A stretch of 64,000 bases of DNA, taken from the NCBI GenBank assembly GCA_003151955.1, contig PLZB01000105.1, forward strand, positions 49,969 to 113,968, written 5' to 3'. Shown here in pieces: positions 40,095-48,654 of this stretch; position 1 is the stretch's first letter, and each line of letters begins with the position of its first letter. Under the pieces are notes generated by a model. The model saw only the letters and a list, made by a program, of their open reading frames with translations. It was not told the DNA's origin and ran no database searches. The position numbers and the translations under genes were made by a program. Source of the DNA: Acidimicrobiaceae bacterium (GTDB lineage Bacteria; Actinomycetota; Acidimicrobiia; Acidimicrobiales; UBA8190).

Positions 40095-43000
40095 ATGGGC
40101 TCGGTGAGGGCCGACCGCCGGGCCGGGACCGACGGCCCGGCCCTGGTGTGGAGCCTGGGCCTGGTGGTGGCCGTCTTCCTCCAGTCCCCGGGGCGGCTGG
40201 TGGCGGACACCAAGCTCGACCTCAGCGTCGATCCCCTCACCTTCCTGGGCCGGGCCCTCCACCTCTGGGACCCCCAGGTGGCCTTCGGGCAGCTCCAGAA
40301 CCAGGCCGCCGGCTACCTCTTCCCCATGGGGCCGTTCTTCGCCGCCGGGCATGGCCTCGGCCTGCCCGGTTGGGTGGTCCAACGGGCCTGGCAGGCCACC
40401 CTCCTGGTGGTTGCCTTTCAGGGGATGCGGGTCCTGGCCCGGCACCTGGGGATCGGGACCCCGACCACCCGCACCCTCGGAGGCCTGGCCTACAGCCTCT
40501 CCCCCTGGCTCCTCAGCCACATCGGCCCCATCAGCGCCGAGGCCCTCCCGACCTGCCTGGCCCCGCTGGTCCTGGCCCCCCTGGTGGCCCCGGGGGCGAC
40601 GGCCCGACCCCGCCGGGCCGCGGCCACCAGCGGGGTGGCCCTCCTCTGTGCCGGCGGGGTCAACGCCGCCGCCGTGCTGGCCCTCCTGGTCCTCCCGGTC
40701 CTCTGGTTCGCCACCACCCGGGCCGAACCGGGGCCGGGGCGGGGCCGGCTGGCCTGCTGGTGGGCCGGGATGGTGGTACTGGCCACCACCTGGTGGGTCC
40801 TCCCCCTGATCCTCCAGGGCCGCTACAGCCCCCCCTTCCTGACCTGGATCGAATCGGCCACGGGCACGACCAACACCACCTCGGTCCCGTCCACCGTCCT
40901 GGGGACCTCGGACTGGCTCGGCCATCTCCAGACCACGGCGGGTCCGGCCTGGCGGGCGGGGTGGACCCTGGCCCAGCACACCGTCCCCGTCCTGGGGGCG
41001 GCGGCCGTGGTGGGGATGGGACTGGTCGGCCTGGTGCGGCGGGACCTGCCCGTCCGGAGGTTCCTGGCTGCCGCCGTCCTCGTCGGGGTCGCCGTCATCG
41101 CCGCCGGCCACGGCGGGCCGGCCACCTCCCCCCTGGCCCCGACGGCCCGCGCCCTCCTCGACGGCCCCCTGGCCGCCTTCAGGAACATCTCCAAGTTCGA
41201 CCTCGTCCTCCGGATCCCCCTGGTCCTGGGCTTCATCGGGACCGTCACCGTGGTGGCCCGGCGGTGGTCGTGGTCGGTGCTGGGCCGGCCCGCCCTGGGG
41301 GCGGCGGCGGTGGCCGGGGTGGTCCTCCCCGTCCTGGTGGGCGGCCTGGAGCCCGTCGGGTCCTTCGCCGCCCTGCCCCCGTCCTGGGCCGAGGCGGCCG
41401 CCTGGCTGGCCCACCACGACCACGACGGGAGCCGGGCCCTGCTCCTGCCGGCCAGCCAGCACCCCGAGTACGACTGGGGCCTCCCCACCGACGAGCCCCT
41501 CCAGGCCCTGGCCTCGACCCCCTGGGCGGTCCGGGACGCCGCCCTCCTGGGCGGGGCCGGTGAGGCCAGGATGCTCGACGCCGTGGACCAGGTGGTGGGG
41601 TCGGGACACGGCAGCCCGGGCCTGGCTTCCTATCTGGGCCGGGCCGGGGTGGGGTGGCTGGTGGTCCGCAACGACCTCGACGGAGGCTGGGAGAACGGGA
41701 CCCTCCCGCCTCCGGCCACGGTCCGGGCCGCCCTGGCCGGGTCGCCGGGCCTGGAGCGCCAGGCCCGGTTCGGGCCTCTCGACATCTACGCCGTGGGCGG
41801 ACCCGGGGCGACGGTCCCGGGGGCGGGCGGGCCCGCCGCGGCGGTGGTGGCGACGGCCCCGCTGGCCGGGACCCTCCGGGTCAGCGGTGGACCGGAGTCC
41901 CTGCTGGCCCTGGAGGATGCGGGGCTGGCCCCACCCGGGACGGCCACGGTCCTGGCCGCCGACCCTGCCGTGGCCGGGGTCGACTCGGGCCGGGAGAAGG
42001 CTGTCGTCACCGACGGCTACCGGCTCCGGGAGGTCAACGTGGGCCGGTCCACCTACAACACCTCGGCCACCCTGGCCGTCGGGACGCCCTGGTCGCAGCC
42101 CCGGGCCGCCCACGACTACCTGGTCGGGACGGCCACCGGCCACCAGACCACCGCCTCCCTGACCGGCCTGGTCCGGGCCCTGGCCTCGTCGTCGGCGAGC
42201 CGGGCCGCCACCGTCGGGCCCATCGACCCGTCCGCCACCCCGGCCGCCGCCTTCGGGTCCGCTCCAGGCTCGATGTGGGTCAGCGGGACCTCGACGGCCG
42301 TGGGCCAGTGGGTCGAGGCCGACCAGGCCGGCCCCACCGGGGTGCCGACCGTCACCATCACCGCCCCGGTGGTCCCCGCCGACGGACCCCCGGTCAGCGC
42401 GGTGGAGGTCACCACGGCGGCGGGGCGGGTGACGACGGCCGTGGGCCCGACCCCCACGACCGTGGCCCTCCCCCCGGGACCAACCGGGTTCGTCAGGGTG
42501 ACGGTGACGGCGGTGGCGGGGGGTGGGCCGGGAGCGCGGGCCGTCCTCCGGGTGGCCGTGGCGGGGACGGGCCCGGTGGACCAGGGCCTCCGGGTCCCCG
42601 CCGACGCCGACCCCGCCGCCGGGGCCCCCCTCCTGGTGTTCGCCTCCCAGCCGGCCGGGGCCGGCCCGGAGGAGGTTCCCGACACGGCCGACGACGCCGG
42701 GGCCATGGACCGGACCTTCACCCTGGCATCCCCCGCCCGCTACGGCGCCGTCATCGACGGGGTGGGAACGTCGGCGGCGGGGCCGGCTCCCTGCGGGCAG
42801 GGCCCGGCCGTGTCCCTCGACGGCACCGTCCTCCCCTCCCGGGTGGTGACGCCCCCCGCCGGCCCGGGCCCCGGGGGGGACGGGGTCGAGATCGTCCCCT
42901 GCTCCACCGACACCTGGACCTGGGACCTCGGGACCGGCACCCACCGGCTCCGGATCGTCCCCACCGCCATCGTCACCCCCGACCTGGTCACGCTGACTCC

Positions 43001-43688
43001 CGGGGGCGGCGTGGCGGCGGGAACGACGACGGGGGTGACGGGCCGGACCGTCCGGGTGGAGGTCTGGCAGGCCGACCGGCGCCAGGTCCGGGTGGGCCCG
43101 GGAGCGGCCGACTGGCTGGTGGTCCGGGAGAACGCCAACCCGGGCTGGGTCGCCACCCTCGACGGCCGTCCCCTCACCAGCGGGGTGGTCGACGGCTGGC
43201 AGCAGGCCTTCGTGGTCCCGGCCGGGGCCGGCGGGACCGTCCGTCTCGCCTACTCCCCCGACCGGCTCTTCCGGATCGGGCTGCTCCTGGGGGCCGTGGC
43301 CGCCCTCCTCCTCGTGGCCCTGGCCGTCGTGGGGGAACGGGAGCGGAGCGGGGTGGGCGGCTCGGGGCCGGGCCGGGACCGGACCGCAGTCTGCGTCGGG
43401 CTGGCCCTGGGCGCCATGGTGCTCACCGGTGGCGGGGCGGGCCTTACCCTCCTGGTGGTGGTGGGGGCGCTGGTCACCTGGTGGGGCCGACGACCTGACA
43501 GGATGCGGGACATGCTCCTGAGCCTGGTCGTGGCGGGCATGGTCGCCACCGGGGGCGTCATGGCCTGGTTCCCCCACGTCGACGTACCCTCGGGGGCGGC
43601 GACGACGGCCCAGTGGGTGGCCCTGGTGGCGCTGACCGCCCTGGCCGTGGGCACGGCCGTCCCCGACGGCGACGGGGCCGCGGCGTGA
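40095..43688 (+). CDS. aftD: AftD-type alpha-(1->3)-arabinofuranosyltransferase (DUF3367)
   Basis: A 1197-residue GT-C enzyme. The N-terminal half holds the DUF3367 membrane core (LDLSVDPLTFLGRALHLWDP, GQLQNQAAGYLFPMGPFF, FRNISKFDLVLRIPL, with the aspartate-bearing first loop). A long extracytoplasmic region of beta-sandwich, carbohydrate-binding-like modules follows (about 500-1030), including LVVRENANPGWVATLDG, and then C-terminal spans. In mycobacteria AftD adds alpha-1,3 arabinofuranose to arabinogalactan and lipoarabinomannan. Here the acceptor polymer is unknown and the protein is shorter than the ~1400-residue mycobacterial form. GGAGG lies 8-10 bases before ATG 40095. The stop overlaps the epimerase start. 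Confidence 0.82.
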   Translation: MGSVRADRRAGTDGPALVWSLGLVVAVFLQSPGRLVADTKLDLSVDPLTFLGRALHLWDPQVAFGQLQNQAAGYLFPMGPFFAAGHGLGLPGWVVQRAWQATLLVVAFQGMRVLARHLGIGTPTTRTLGGLAYSLSPWLLSHIGPISAEALPTCLAPLVLAPLVAPGATARPRRAAATSGVALLCAGGVNAAAVLALLVLPVLWFATTRAEPGPGRGRLACWWAGMVVLATTWWVLPLILQGRYSPPFLTWIESATGTTNTTSVPSTVLGTSDWLGHLQTTAGPAWRAGWTLAQHTVPVLGAAAVVGMGLVGLVRRDLPVRRFLAAAVLVGVAVIAAGHGGPATSPLAPTARALLDGPLAAFRNISKFDLVLRIPLVLGFIGTVTVVARRWSWSVLGRPALGAAAVAGVVLPVLVGGLEPVGSFAALPPSWAEAAAWLAHHDHDGSRALLLPASQHPEYDWGLPTDEPLQALASTPWAVRDAALLGGAGEARMLDAVDQVVGSGHGSPGLASYLGRAGVGWLVVRNDLDGGWENGTLPPPATVRAALAGSPGLERQARFGPLDIYAVGGPGATVPGAGGPAAAVVATAPLAGTLRVSGGPESLLALEDAGLAPPGTATVLAADPAVAGVDSGREKAVVTDGYRLREVNVGRSTYNTSATLAVGTPWSQPRAAHDYLVGTATGHQTTASLTGLVRALASSSASRAATVGPIDPSATPAAAFGSAPGSMWVSGTSTAVGQWVEADQAGPTGVPTVTITAPVVPADGPPVSAVEVTTAAGRVTTAVGPTPTTVALPPGPTGFVRVTVTAVAGGGPGARAVLRVAVAGTGPVDQGLRVPADADPAAGAPLLVFASQPAGAGPEEVPDTADDAGAMDRTFTLASPARYGAVIDGVGTSAAGPAPCGQGPAVSLDGTVLPSRVVTPPAGPGPGGDGVEIVPCSTDTWTWDLGTGTHRLRIVPTAIVTPDLVTLTPGGGVAAGTTTGVTGRTVRVEVWQADRRQVRVGPGAADWLVVRENANPGWVATLDGRPLTSGVVDGWQQAFVVPAGAGGTVRLAYSPDRLFRIGLLLGAVAALLLVALAVVGERERSGVGGSGPGRDRTAVCVGLALGAMVLTGGGAGLTLLVVVGALVTWWGRRPDRMRDMLLSLVVAGMVATGGVMAWFPHVDVPSGAATTAQWVALVALTALAVGTAVPDGDGAAA

Positions 43689-44563
43689 AGGTGGTCGTGA
43701 CCGGGGGGGCCGGGTTCATCGGCTCTGCCGTCGTGGACGGTCTCGAGATCCGGGGGGACAAGGTGTCGGTCATCGACACCCGGGGTCCTGATCCCCTCGA
43801 CCTCCGGGGTGAGGGCGTCCTCGAGTCCGTCGTCACCGGCGACGTCGACGTCGTCGTCCACCTGGCCGCCACGACCTCCGTCCTCGGATCGGTGAAGGAT
43901 CCAGCCGGGACCTTCGAGGTGAACGTCGGGGCCACCACCGCCCTGGCCGAGCAGTGCCGCCGGGTGGGGACCCGTCGACTGGTCTTCGCCTCCAGCAACG
44001 CCGTGGTCGGGGCCGGGGTCCCGGCCGGCGATCTCATCGATGAGCGGTCCCCCCTGGTCCCGCTCACCCCCTACGGGGCCAGCAAGGCGGCGGCGGAGGC
44101 CGTTCTGTCCGCCTACCGCCACGCCTACGACCTCGGGACCAACGTCCTGCGGTTCACGAACGTCTACGGGCCCGGGATGGTGGGGGCCGGGAAGGACGGC
44201 GCCGTGGCCCGGCTGATCCGGGGGGCCCGGAGCGGGGACGCCTTCACCGTCTACGGGTCCGGCCACCAGGTCCGGGACTACGTCTACCTCGACGACGTGG
44301 TCACCACCATCGTGGCCGCCGTCGACGGGGCCGTCCCCGACGGGGTCCTGACCGTCGGGTCCGGCGCCTCGGTGTCCGTCCTGGAGCTGGTGGACCTGGT
44401 CCGGAAGGTCACCGGGGCCGACCTGCCCTTCCGCCACCTCCCCGCCCCCGCCGGTGAGATGGCCGGGGTCCGGGTCGACCTGGGCCGGGCCCGGGCCTGC
44501 GGCCTCGAGCCCCTTGTCATGTTGGCCGAGGGGCTCCGGCGGACCTGGGAGGCTCCGGACTGA
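43685..44563 (+). CDS. NAD-dependent sugar epimerase/dehydratase
   Basis: A 292-residue extended SDR. It has TGGAGFIGS for NAD, HLAATTSV, the catalytic Ser region (FASSNAVVG), Y-G-A-S-K, and RFTNVYGPG, which position nucleotide sugar. It is of the GalE/UDP-glucose 4-epimerase-like class. Because it starts inside the AftD stop (GTGA), it probably provides a nucleotide sugar for the same envelope glycan; the exact sugar is not determined. Its 3' end overlaps the opposing DUF6295 gene by 47 bases. Confidence 0.85.
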   Translation: MKVVVTGGAGFIGSAVVDGLEIRGDKVSVIDTRGPDPLDLRGEGVLESVVTGDVDVVVHLAATTSVLGSVKDPAGTFEVNVGATTALAEQCRRVGTRRLVFASSNAVVGAGVPAGDLIDERSPLVPLTPYGASKAAAEAVLSAYRHAYDLGTNVLRFTNVYGPGMVGAGKDGAVARLIRGARSGDAFTVYGSGHQVRDYVYLDDVVTTIVAAVDGAVPDGVLTVGSGASVSVLELVDLVRKVTGADLPFRHLPAPAGEMAGVRVDLGRARACGLEPLVMLAEGLRRTWEAPD

Positions 44564-44825
44564 CCTCCAGGAGGCCGGCGGGAACGGCGTCCAGGACGGC
44601 CAGGATCGAGAGGGCCAGGGCCCGGGCCGAGGCGGGGTCGAGCTCCACCGCGATCCTGGCCCCCGGACCCCGGTCGGGGTTGAGGAAGTCGACGGCCAGG
44701 GCGTGGCCGGCGGGGAAGTGGACGGGATGGTCGAAGTAGACCGAGGCCTCGGTGACGGCGGTCCAGCCGTCCCGGCCCTTGCCGCTGCCCTGGAGGCTCA
44801 GCCGCTCGGTCCGGTAGGTGCACAT
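44517..44825 (-). CDS. DUF6295-like small protein
   Basis: A 102-residue protein beginning MCTYRTERLSLQGSGKGRDGW, with FDHPVHFPAGHALAVDFLNP and ARIAVELDPASARALALSILAVL. This matches a small actinobacterial family of unknown function that I recall as DUF6295. The first Cys and the conserved Asp-His near the middle could bind metal; this is only a guess. ATG 44825 shares one base with the stop of dienelactone hydrolase (TGATG), so it is the second gene of that operon. It runs 47 bases into the 3' end of the epimerase gene. Confidence 0.7.
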   Translation of the reverse strand: MCTYRTERLSLQGSGKGRDGWTAVTEASVYFDHPVHFPAGHALAVDFLNPDRGPGARIAVELDPASARALALSILAVLDAVPAGLLEVSPEPPRSAGAPRPT

Positions 44826-45568
44826 CAGCCGGCCAGGTGACGGCCGAAGAAGTCCCAGATCTGACCCCAGGCCGCCACCGCCGTCTCCGGACGGTAGGCG
44901 GGGCGGTCCACGGCGAAGAAGGCGTGGCCGGCACCCTCGTAGGTGTGGAAGTCGAAGGTCTTCCCCGCCGCCGTCAGCGCCGCGGCCAGGACGGCGGTCT
45001 CCTCGGGTGAGGGGTAGGCGTCGTCGGCGCCGAAGAGGCCGAGGAGGGGGCAGGACAGGGAGGGGGCCAGGTCGACGACGGGACCGATCCTCAGACCCAT
45101 CCCCTCCGGGGGGTCGGCCACCACGAAGGCCCCGTAGCAGTCGACGGCGGCATCGAGGTCGAGGCTGCAGGCGGCCAGGAAGGACTGGCGGCCCCCCGAG
45201 CAGTAGCCGATGGTCCCCACCTTCCCGTTGGAGTCCTCCAGGGACCGGAGATGGTCGACGGCGGCCCCGATGTCACCCACGAGCCGGTCGTCGGGGACCC
45301 CGCCCCGGGCCCGGGCCGCCGCGGCGGCGTCGTCGGGACTGGCTCCGGGGGCCTCCCGGCTGTAGAGGTTGGGGCAGACGGCCAGGTAGCCGTGGGCGGC
45401 GAACCTCCGGGTGATCTCCTTGTGGCCCCCGTCGAAGCCGGGCATGTGGTGGATGACCACCACCCCACCGGCCGGCGCCGGCCCGAGGGGACGGGCCAGG
45501 TAGGCCTCCACGGCGTCGCCCCCATGTCCGGCGATCTCGACCGTCTCGGCCCGCAGGTCCTCCGACAT
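44825..45568 (-). CDS. dienelactone hydrolase-family protein
   Basis: A 247-residue alpha/beta hydrolase of the DLH type. The nucleophile elbow is GYCSGGRQS (Cys as nucleophile, the DLH signature). The acid is D in LFGADDAYPS and the base is H in YEGAGHAFF. GGVVVIHHMPGFDGGHKEI is the oxyanion region. Such enzymes open lactones formed from catechols or haloaromatics and also act on other esters. ATG 45568 follows GAAGGAGG. It is divergent from recQ and coupled to the DUF6295 gene. Confidence 0.87.
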   Translation of the reverse strand: MSEDLRAETVEIAGHGGDAVEAYLARPLGPAPAGGVVVIHHMPGFDGGHKEITRRFAAHGYLAVCPNLYSREAPGASPDDAAAAARARGGVPDDRLVGDIGAAVDHLRSLEDSNGKVGTIGYCSGGRQSFLAACSLDLDAAVDCYGAFVVADPPEGMGLRIGPVVDLAPSLSCPLLGLFGADDAYPSPEETAVLAAALTAAGKTFDFHTYEGAGHAFFAVDRPAYRPETAVAAWGQIWDFFGRHLAG

Positions 45569-45612
45569 CGTCCCCTCCTCCTTCCGGCGACCGGACCGTC
45601 ACAGCCGGCGCC

Positions 45613-45627
45613 TACGGTGGCGTCGTG
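45613..45627 (+). promoter_or_regulatory. leaderless-type -10 box of the recQ-like gene
   Basis: TACGGT (45613-45618), six bases, GTG 45625. There is no Shine-Dalgarno. Confidence 0.5.
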
Positions 45628-47766
45628 ATCCAGGAGGGTAGTCAAGACGGGGCGGACGGGCTCCGGTCCGAGGCCGAGGAGTGTCTCCGGGCGCTGGCGG
45701 GACCGGGGGCGGAGCTCCGGGAGGACCAGTGGGAGGCCATCGAGGCCCTGGTGGTGGGCCGGCGGCGGGCCCTGGTGGTCCAGCGGACGGGCTGGGGGAA
45801 GTCGGCGGTGTACTTTGTGGCCACGGCCCTGCTCCGCCGCCGGGGGGCAGGTCCGACGGTGATCGTCTCACCCCTCCTGGCCCTGATGCGGAACCAGATC
45901 GCCGCCGCGGCCCGGGCCGGGGTCAACGCCGTGACGGTCAACTCCTCCAACACCGAGGACTGGGACGACGTCTACGGCCGGGTGGACCGGGGCGAGGTCG
46001 ACGTGCTCCTCGTCTCACCGGAACGGCTGAACAACCCCGACTTCCGGGATACCGTCCTGCCCGGGCTGGCCCGGGCCTGCGGCCTGCTCGTGGTGGACGA
46101 GGCCCACTGCATCTCGGACTGGGGCCACGACTTCCGGCCCGACTACCGGCGGCTCCGGACCCTGCTCCCCCGGCTTCCGGCCGGGACCCCGGTGCTGGCC
46201 ACCACGGCCACCGCCAACGGACGGGTGGTGGCCGACGTGGCCGACGTCCTGGGCCTGGGCCAGGACCGGGCCGACGTGCTCGTCCAGCGGGGGACCCTGG
46301 ACCGGGACACCCTCCACCTGTCCGTCCTCGACCTGCCCGACCACCCCCACCGGCTGGCCTGGCTGGCGGAGCACCTCGACGACTGGAAGGGATCGGGGAT
46401 CATCTACAGCCTGACGGTCGCGGCCACCGGGGACGTCGCCGACTTCCTGCGCGACGCCGGCCACGAGGTCCTGGCCTACTCGGGCCAGACCGACGAGACC
46501 CAGCGGCTCGCCGCCGAGGAGGCCCTGCTGGACAACTCGGTCAAGGCGCTGGTGGCCACCTCCGCCCTGGGGATGGGCTTCGACAAGCCCGACCTCGAAT
46601 TCGTCATCCACCTGGGGGCTCCTCCGTCCCCGGTGGCCTACTACCAGCAGGTCGGACGGGCCGGACGGGCCGCGACCCGGGCCGACGTCGTCCTGCTGCC
46701 CGGCGACGACGACGAGGCCATCTGGCGGTATTTCGCCAGCGTGGGCTTCCCCCCCGAGTCCCAGGTCCGTGACGTCCTGGCCACCCTGGAGGCGGCCGGC
46801 GGGTCGATGGGGACGGCCGCGCTCGAGAGCCGGGTGGACCTGAGCCGGTCCCGGCTCGAGATCATGTTGAAGGTGCTCGACGTCGACGGGGCCGTGCAGC
46901 GGGTCAAGGGGGGGTGGACCTCGACCGGGACCCCCTGGCGCTACGACGGGGACCGGTACGCCCGGGTGGCGGAAACCAGGGCCGTCGAGCAGCAGGCCAT
47001 GCGGGACTACATCCGGACCGACGGGTGCCGGATGGCGTTCCTCCGGGCCCAGCTCGACGACCCCGACGCCGGGCCCTGCGGTCGCTGCGACAACTGCACC
47101 GGGGTCCGGATCCCGAACCGGGTCGGCGGGGCCACGCTGGTCACGGCCCGGGACCGGCTGGCCCGCCCCGGGCTCACCATCGCCCCGAAGCGGCTCTGGC
47201 CCTCGAACATGGGGGCGCTGGGCATCGAGGTCGCCGGCCGGATCCCCGACGCCGAGGGGGCCGAGCCGGGACGGGCCCTGGCCCGGCTCACCGGCGTCGG
47301 CCTGGGTTCCCGGCTCCGGACCCTCCTGGCCGAGGACGCCGAGGACGGGGACGTGGACCGGGAGTTGGTCGACGCCACCGTCAGGGTCCTGGCCGCCTGG
47401 AGGGAGGAGTGGCCCGAGCGCCCGTCGGCCGTCGTCGGCGTCGGATCCACCCGGCGCCCGAGGCTGGTGGGGAGCCTGGCCCGGGCCGTCGCCGACATCG
47501 GACGCCTCCCCTTCCTCGGAACCCTCGACCACCTCGGGCCGTCCCGGGCCGGGGGGACCAACAGCGCCCACCGGCTCCGCGCCGTCTGGGATGCCTACGC
47601 CCTGCCTCCCGACCTGGCCGACGGCCTGGGACGGGAGACGGGGAGCGCCGTCCTGCTCATCGACGACTTCCTCGACACGGGCTGGACCATGACGACCTTG
47701 GCCCGCCGCCTGCGGCTCTCGGGCGCAGGCCGGGTCTACCCGCTGGTCCTGGCCTCGGTGCGCTGA
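45625..47766 (+). CDS. RecQ-family DNA helicase with phosphoribosyltransferase-like C-terminus
   Basis: A 713-residue ATP-dependent DNA helicase. Motifs are I (QRTGWGKSAVYF), Ia (SPLLALMRNQ), II (VDEAHCISDWGHDFR), III (ATTATAN), V/VI (GMGFDKPDL, QQVGRAGRA). The zinc-binding region is C-R-M-A-F...CGRCDNC. There is no HRDC domain. Residues 600-713 instead look like a type I phosphoribosyltransferase: a PRPP-loop-like VLLIDDFLDTGWTMT and LGTLDH near its start. This fusion recurs in actinobacteria, and its role is unknown. The helicase presumably acts in recombination and repair. Its 3' end overlaps the ferredoxin gene by 31 bases. Confidence 0.88.
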   Translation: MIQEGSQDGADGLRSEAEECLRALAGPGAELREDQWEAIEALVVGRRRALVVQRTGWGKSAVYFVATALLRRRGAGPTVIVSPLLALMRNQIAAAARAGVNAVTVNSSNTEDWDDVYGRVDRGEVDVLLVSPERLNNPDFRDTVLPGLARACGLLVVDEAHCISDWGHDFRPDYRRLRTLLPRLPAGTPVLATTATANGRVVADVADVLGLGQDRADVLVQRGTLDRDTLHLSVLDLPDHPHRLAWLAEHLDDWKGSGIIYSLTVAATGDVADFLRDAGHEVLAYSGQTDETQRLAAEEALLDNSVKALVATSALGMGFDKPDLEFVIHLGAPPSPVAYYQQVGRAGRAATRADVVLLPGDDDEAIWRYFASVGFPPESQVRDVLATLEAAGGSMGTAALESRVDLSRSRLEIMLKVLDVDGAVQRVKGGWTSTGTPWRYDGDRYARVAETRAVEQQAMRDYIRTDGCRMAFLRAQLDDPDAGPCGRCDNCTGVRIPNRVGGATLVTARDRLARPGLTIAPKRLWPSNMGALGIEVAGRIPDAEGAEPGRALARLTGVGLGSRLRTLLAEDAEDGDVDRELVDATVRVLAAWREEWPERPSAVVGVGSTRRPRLVGSLARAVADIGRLPFLGTLDHLGPSRAGGTNSAHRLRAVWDAYALPPDLADGLGRETGSAVLLIDDFLDTGWTMTTLARRLRLSGAGRVYPLVLASVR

Positions 47767-48155
47767 CCGGTCGCCAGCCGGGCCGCCCGCCTGGTCTTCG
47801 GGCAGCCGGCCCCCTGGCCCTCCCGGCAGGCGCTGCAGACCCAGTCGCGGCCGGGGGGACGCCAGAGCACGGAGCCGCAGTCCGGGCAGCGCTCGAGGCC
47901 CTCACTGCAGTCCCAGCCGGCGTAGCGACGGGAGGAGAGCGGACAGCCCCGGCCCCGGCAGACGGCCCAGCCCTCGGCGGCCACGAGACCGGAGACGGGG
48001 CAGACGGCCAGGCAGCGGTTGCAGTCGTTGCAGAGGAGGGGGTCGACCAGGTAGACGACCGGGAACCCGGTCGACTGGCTGACGGCCCCGGTCGGGCAGG
48101 CCGACTCGCAGGCACCGCAGCCGATGCACTCCCGGTCGTCGACCCGCAGGGCCAT
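47736..48155 (-). CDS. two-cluster ferredoxin with C-terminal zinc-ribbon-like region
   Basis: A 139-residue electron carrier. Two complete 4Fe-4S motifs are present: CIGCGACESACP and CNDCNRCLAVCP. A cysteine-rich tail follows with two further C-x2-C pairs (CPDC and CSAC), plus lone cysteines, which probably bind zinc. ATG 48155 (MALRVDDRECIGCG) is preferred over the GTG at 48179, which overlaps the SCP2 gene. It is the third gene of a unit after the ferritin-like and SCP2-like genes. It may supply electrons to the di-iron protein of the unit (inference). Confidence 0.82.
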   Translation of the reverse strand: MALRVDDRECIGCGACESACPTGAVSQSTGFPVVYLVDPLLCNDCNRCLAVCPVSGLVAAEGWAVCRGRGCPLSSRRYAGWDCSEGLERCPDCGSVLWRPPGRDWVCSACREGQGAGCPKTRRAARLATGQRTEARTSG

Positions 48156-48159
48156 GGCC

Positions 48160-48654
48160 CTAGCCGCCCGTCCCGCCACCGGGGGGGTGTCCGGCGGGGA
48201 CGGGGACCGGGGCGCGGGCGGGGACCTGGCCGGCGGAATCGAAGATGGCCTGGAGGGTCCCCATGAAGCGGTAGAACTTGTCGTTCCCCATGGGGTCGGG
48301 CGAGCGGACCGTGAAGGGGAACCCGGCGATGGAGAGGCTGTTGAGCGTGTGGAAGTCGTCGGCCCCGCCGCGGGACTCGATGGAGGCGACCATCTCCCGC
48401 CAGGCCTCCACCGGGCCGGTCAGGACCACCTCGGGATCGAACCGGGCCTCGTCGACCCGACCCAGGGACTCGATGTCGTAGCCGTCGAGGAGGATCCCGA
48501 AGAGGTCGGTCCGGCCGTCCCCGTCGACGATCTCGGCGGCGAAGCGGAGATCGGCGATCCCGAGCCGGGCCATGGCGTCGCCGTCGGCGGTGGCCCGGGC
48601 CACCAGCTCGGCGAACCAGGCCTCGGAGGGGAATGCCGCCTCGATGGGGCCCAT
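48160..48654 (-). CDS. SCP2-like sterol/lipid carrier protein
   Basis: A 164-residue protein with the SCP2 pattern: DLRFAAEIVDGDGRTDLFGILLDGYD, PEVVLTGPVEAWREMVAS and LSIAGFPFTVRSPDPMGNDKFYRFMGTLQAIFD, which resemble the tunnel-forming fold for acyl-CoA or sterols. ATG 48654 shares a base with the stop of the ferritin-like gene (TGATG); a GTG directly before it is the alternative. The ferredoxin start is four bases downstream. A lipid-binding role in a three-gene oxidation unit is inferred. Confidence 0.72.
   Translation of the reverse strand: MGPIEAAFPSEAWFAELVARATADGDAMARLGIADLRFAAEIVDGDGRTDLFGILLDGYDIESLGRVDEARFDPEVVLTGPVEAWREMVASIESRGGADDFHTLNSLSIAGFPFTVRSPDPMGNDKFYRFMGTLQAIFDSAGQVPARAPVPVPAGHPPGGGTGG

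Noticed and set aside
36002..40240. 1412-residue minus-strand frame
   Set aside because: Shadow of the YfhO-like and neighbouring genes; low-complexity composition and no ribosome site.
39267..43577. 1436-residue minus-strand open frame opposite aftD
   Set aside because: Gly/Pro/Arg-rich, no domain; a shadow created by the GC-rich third positions of aftD.
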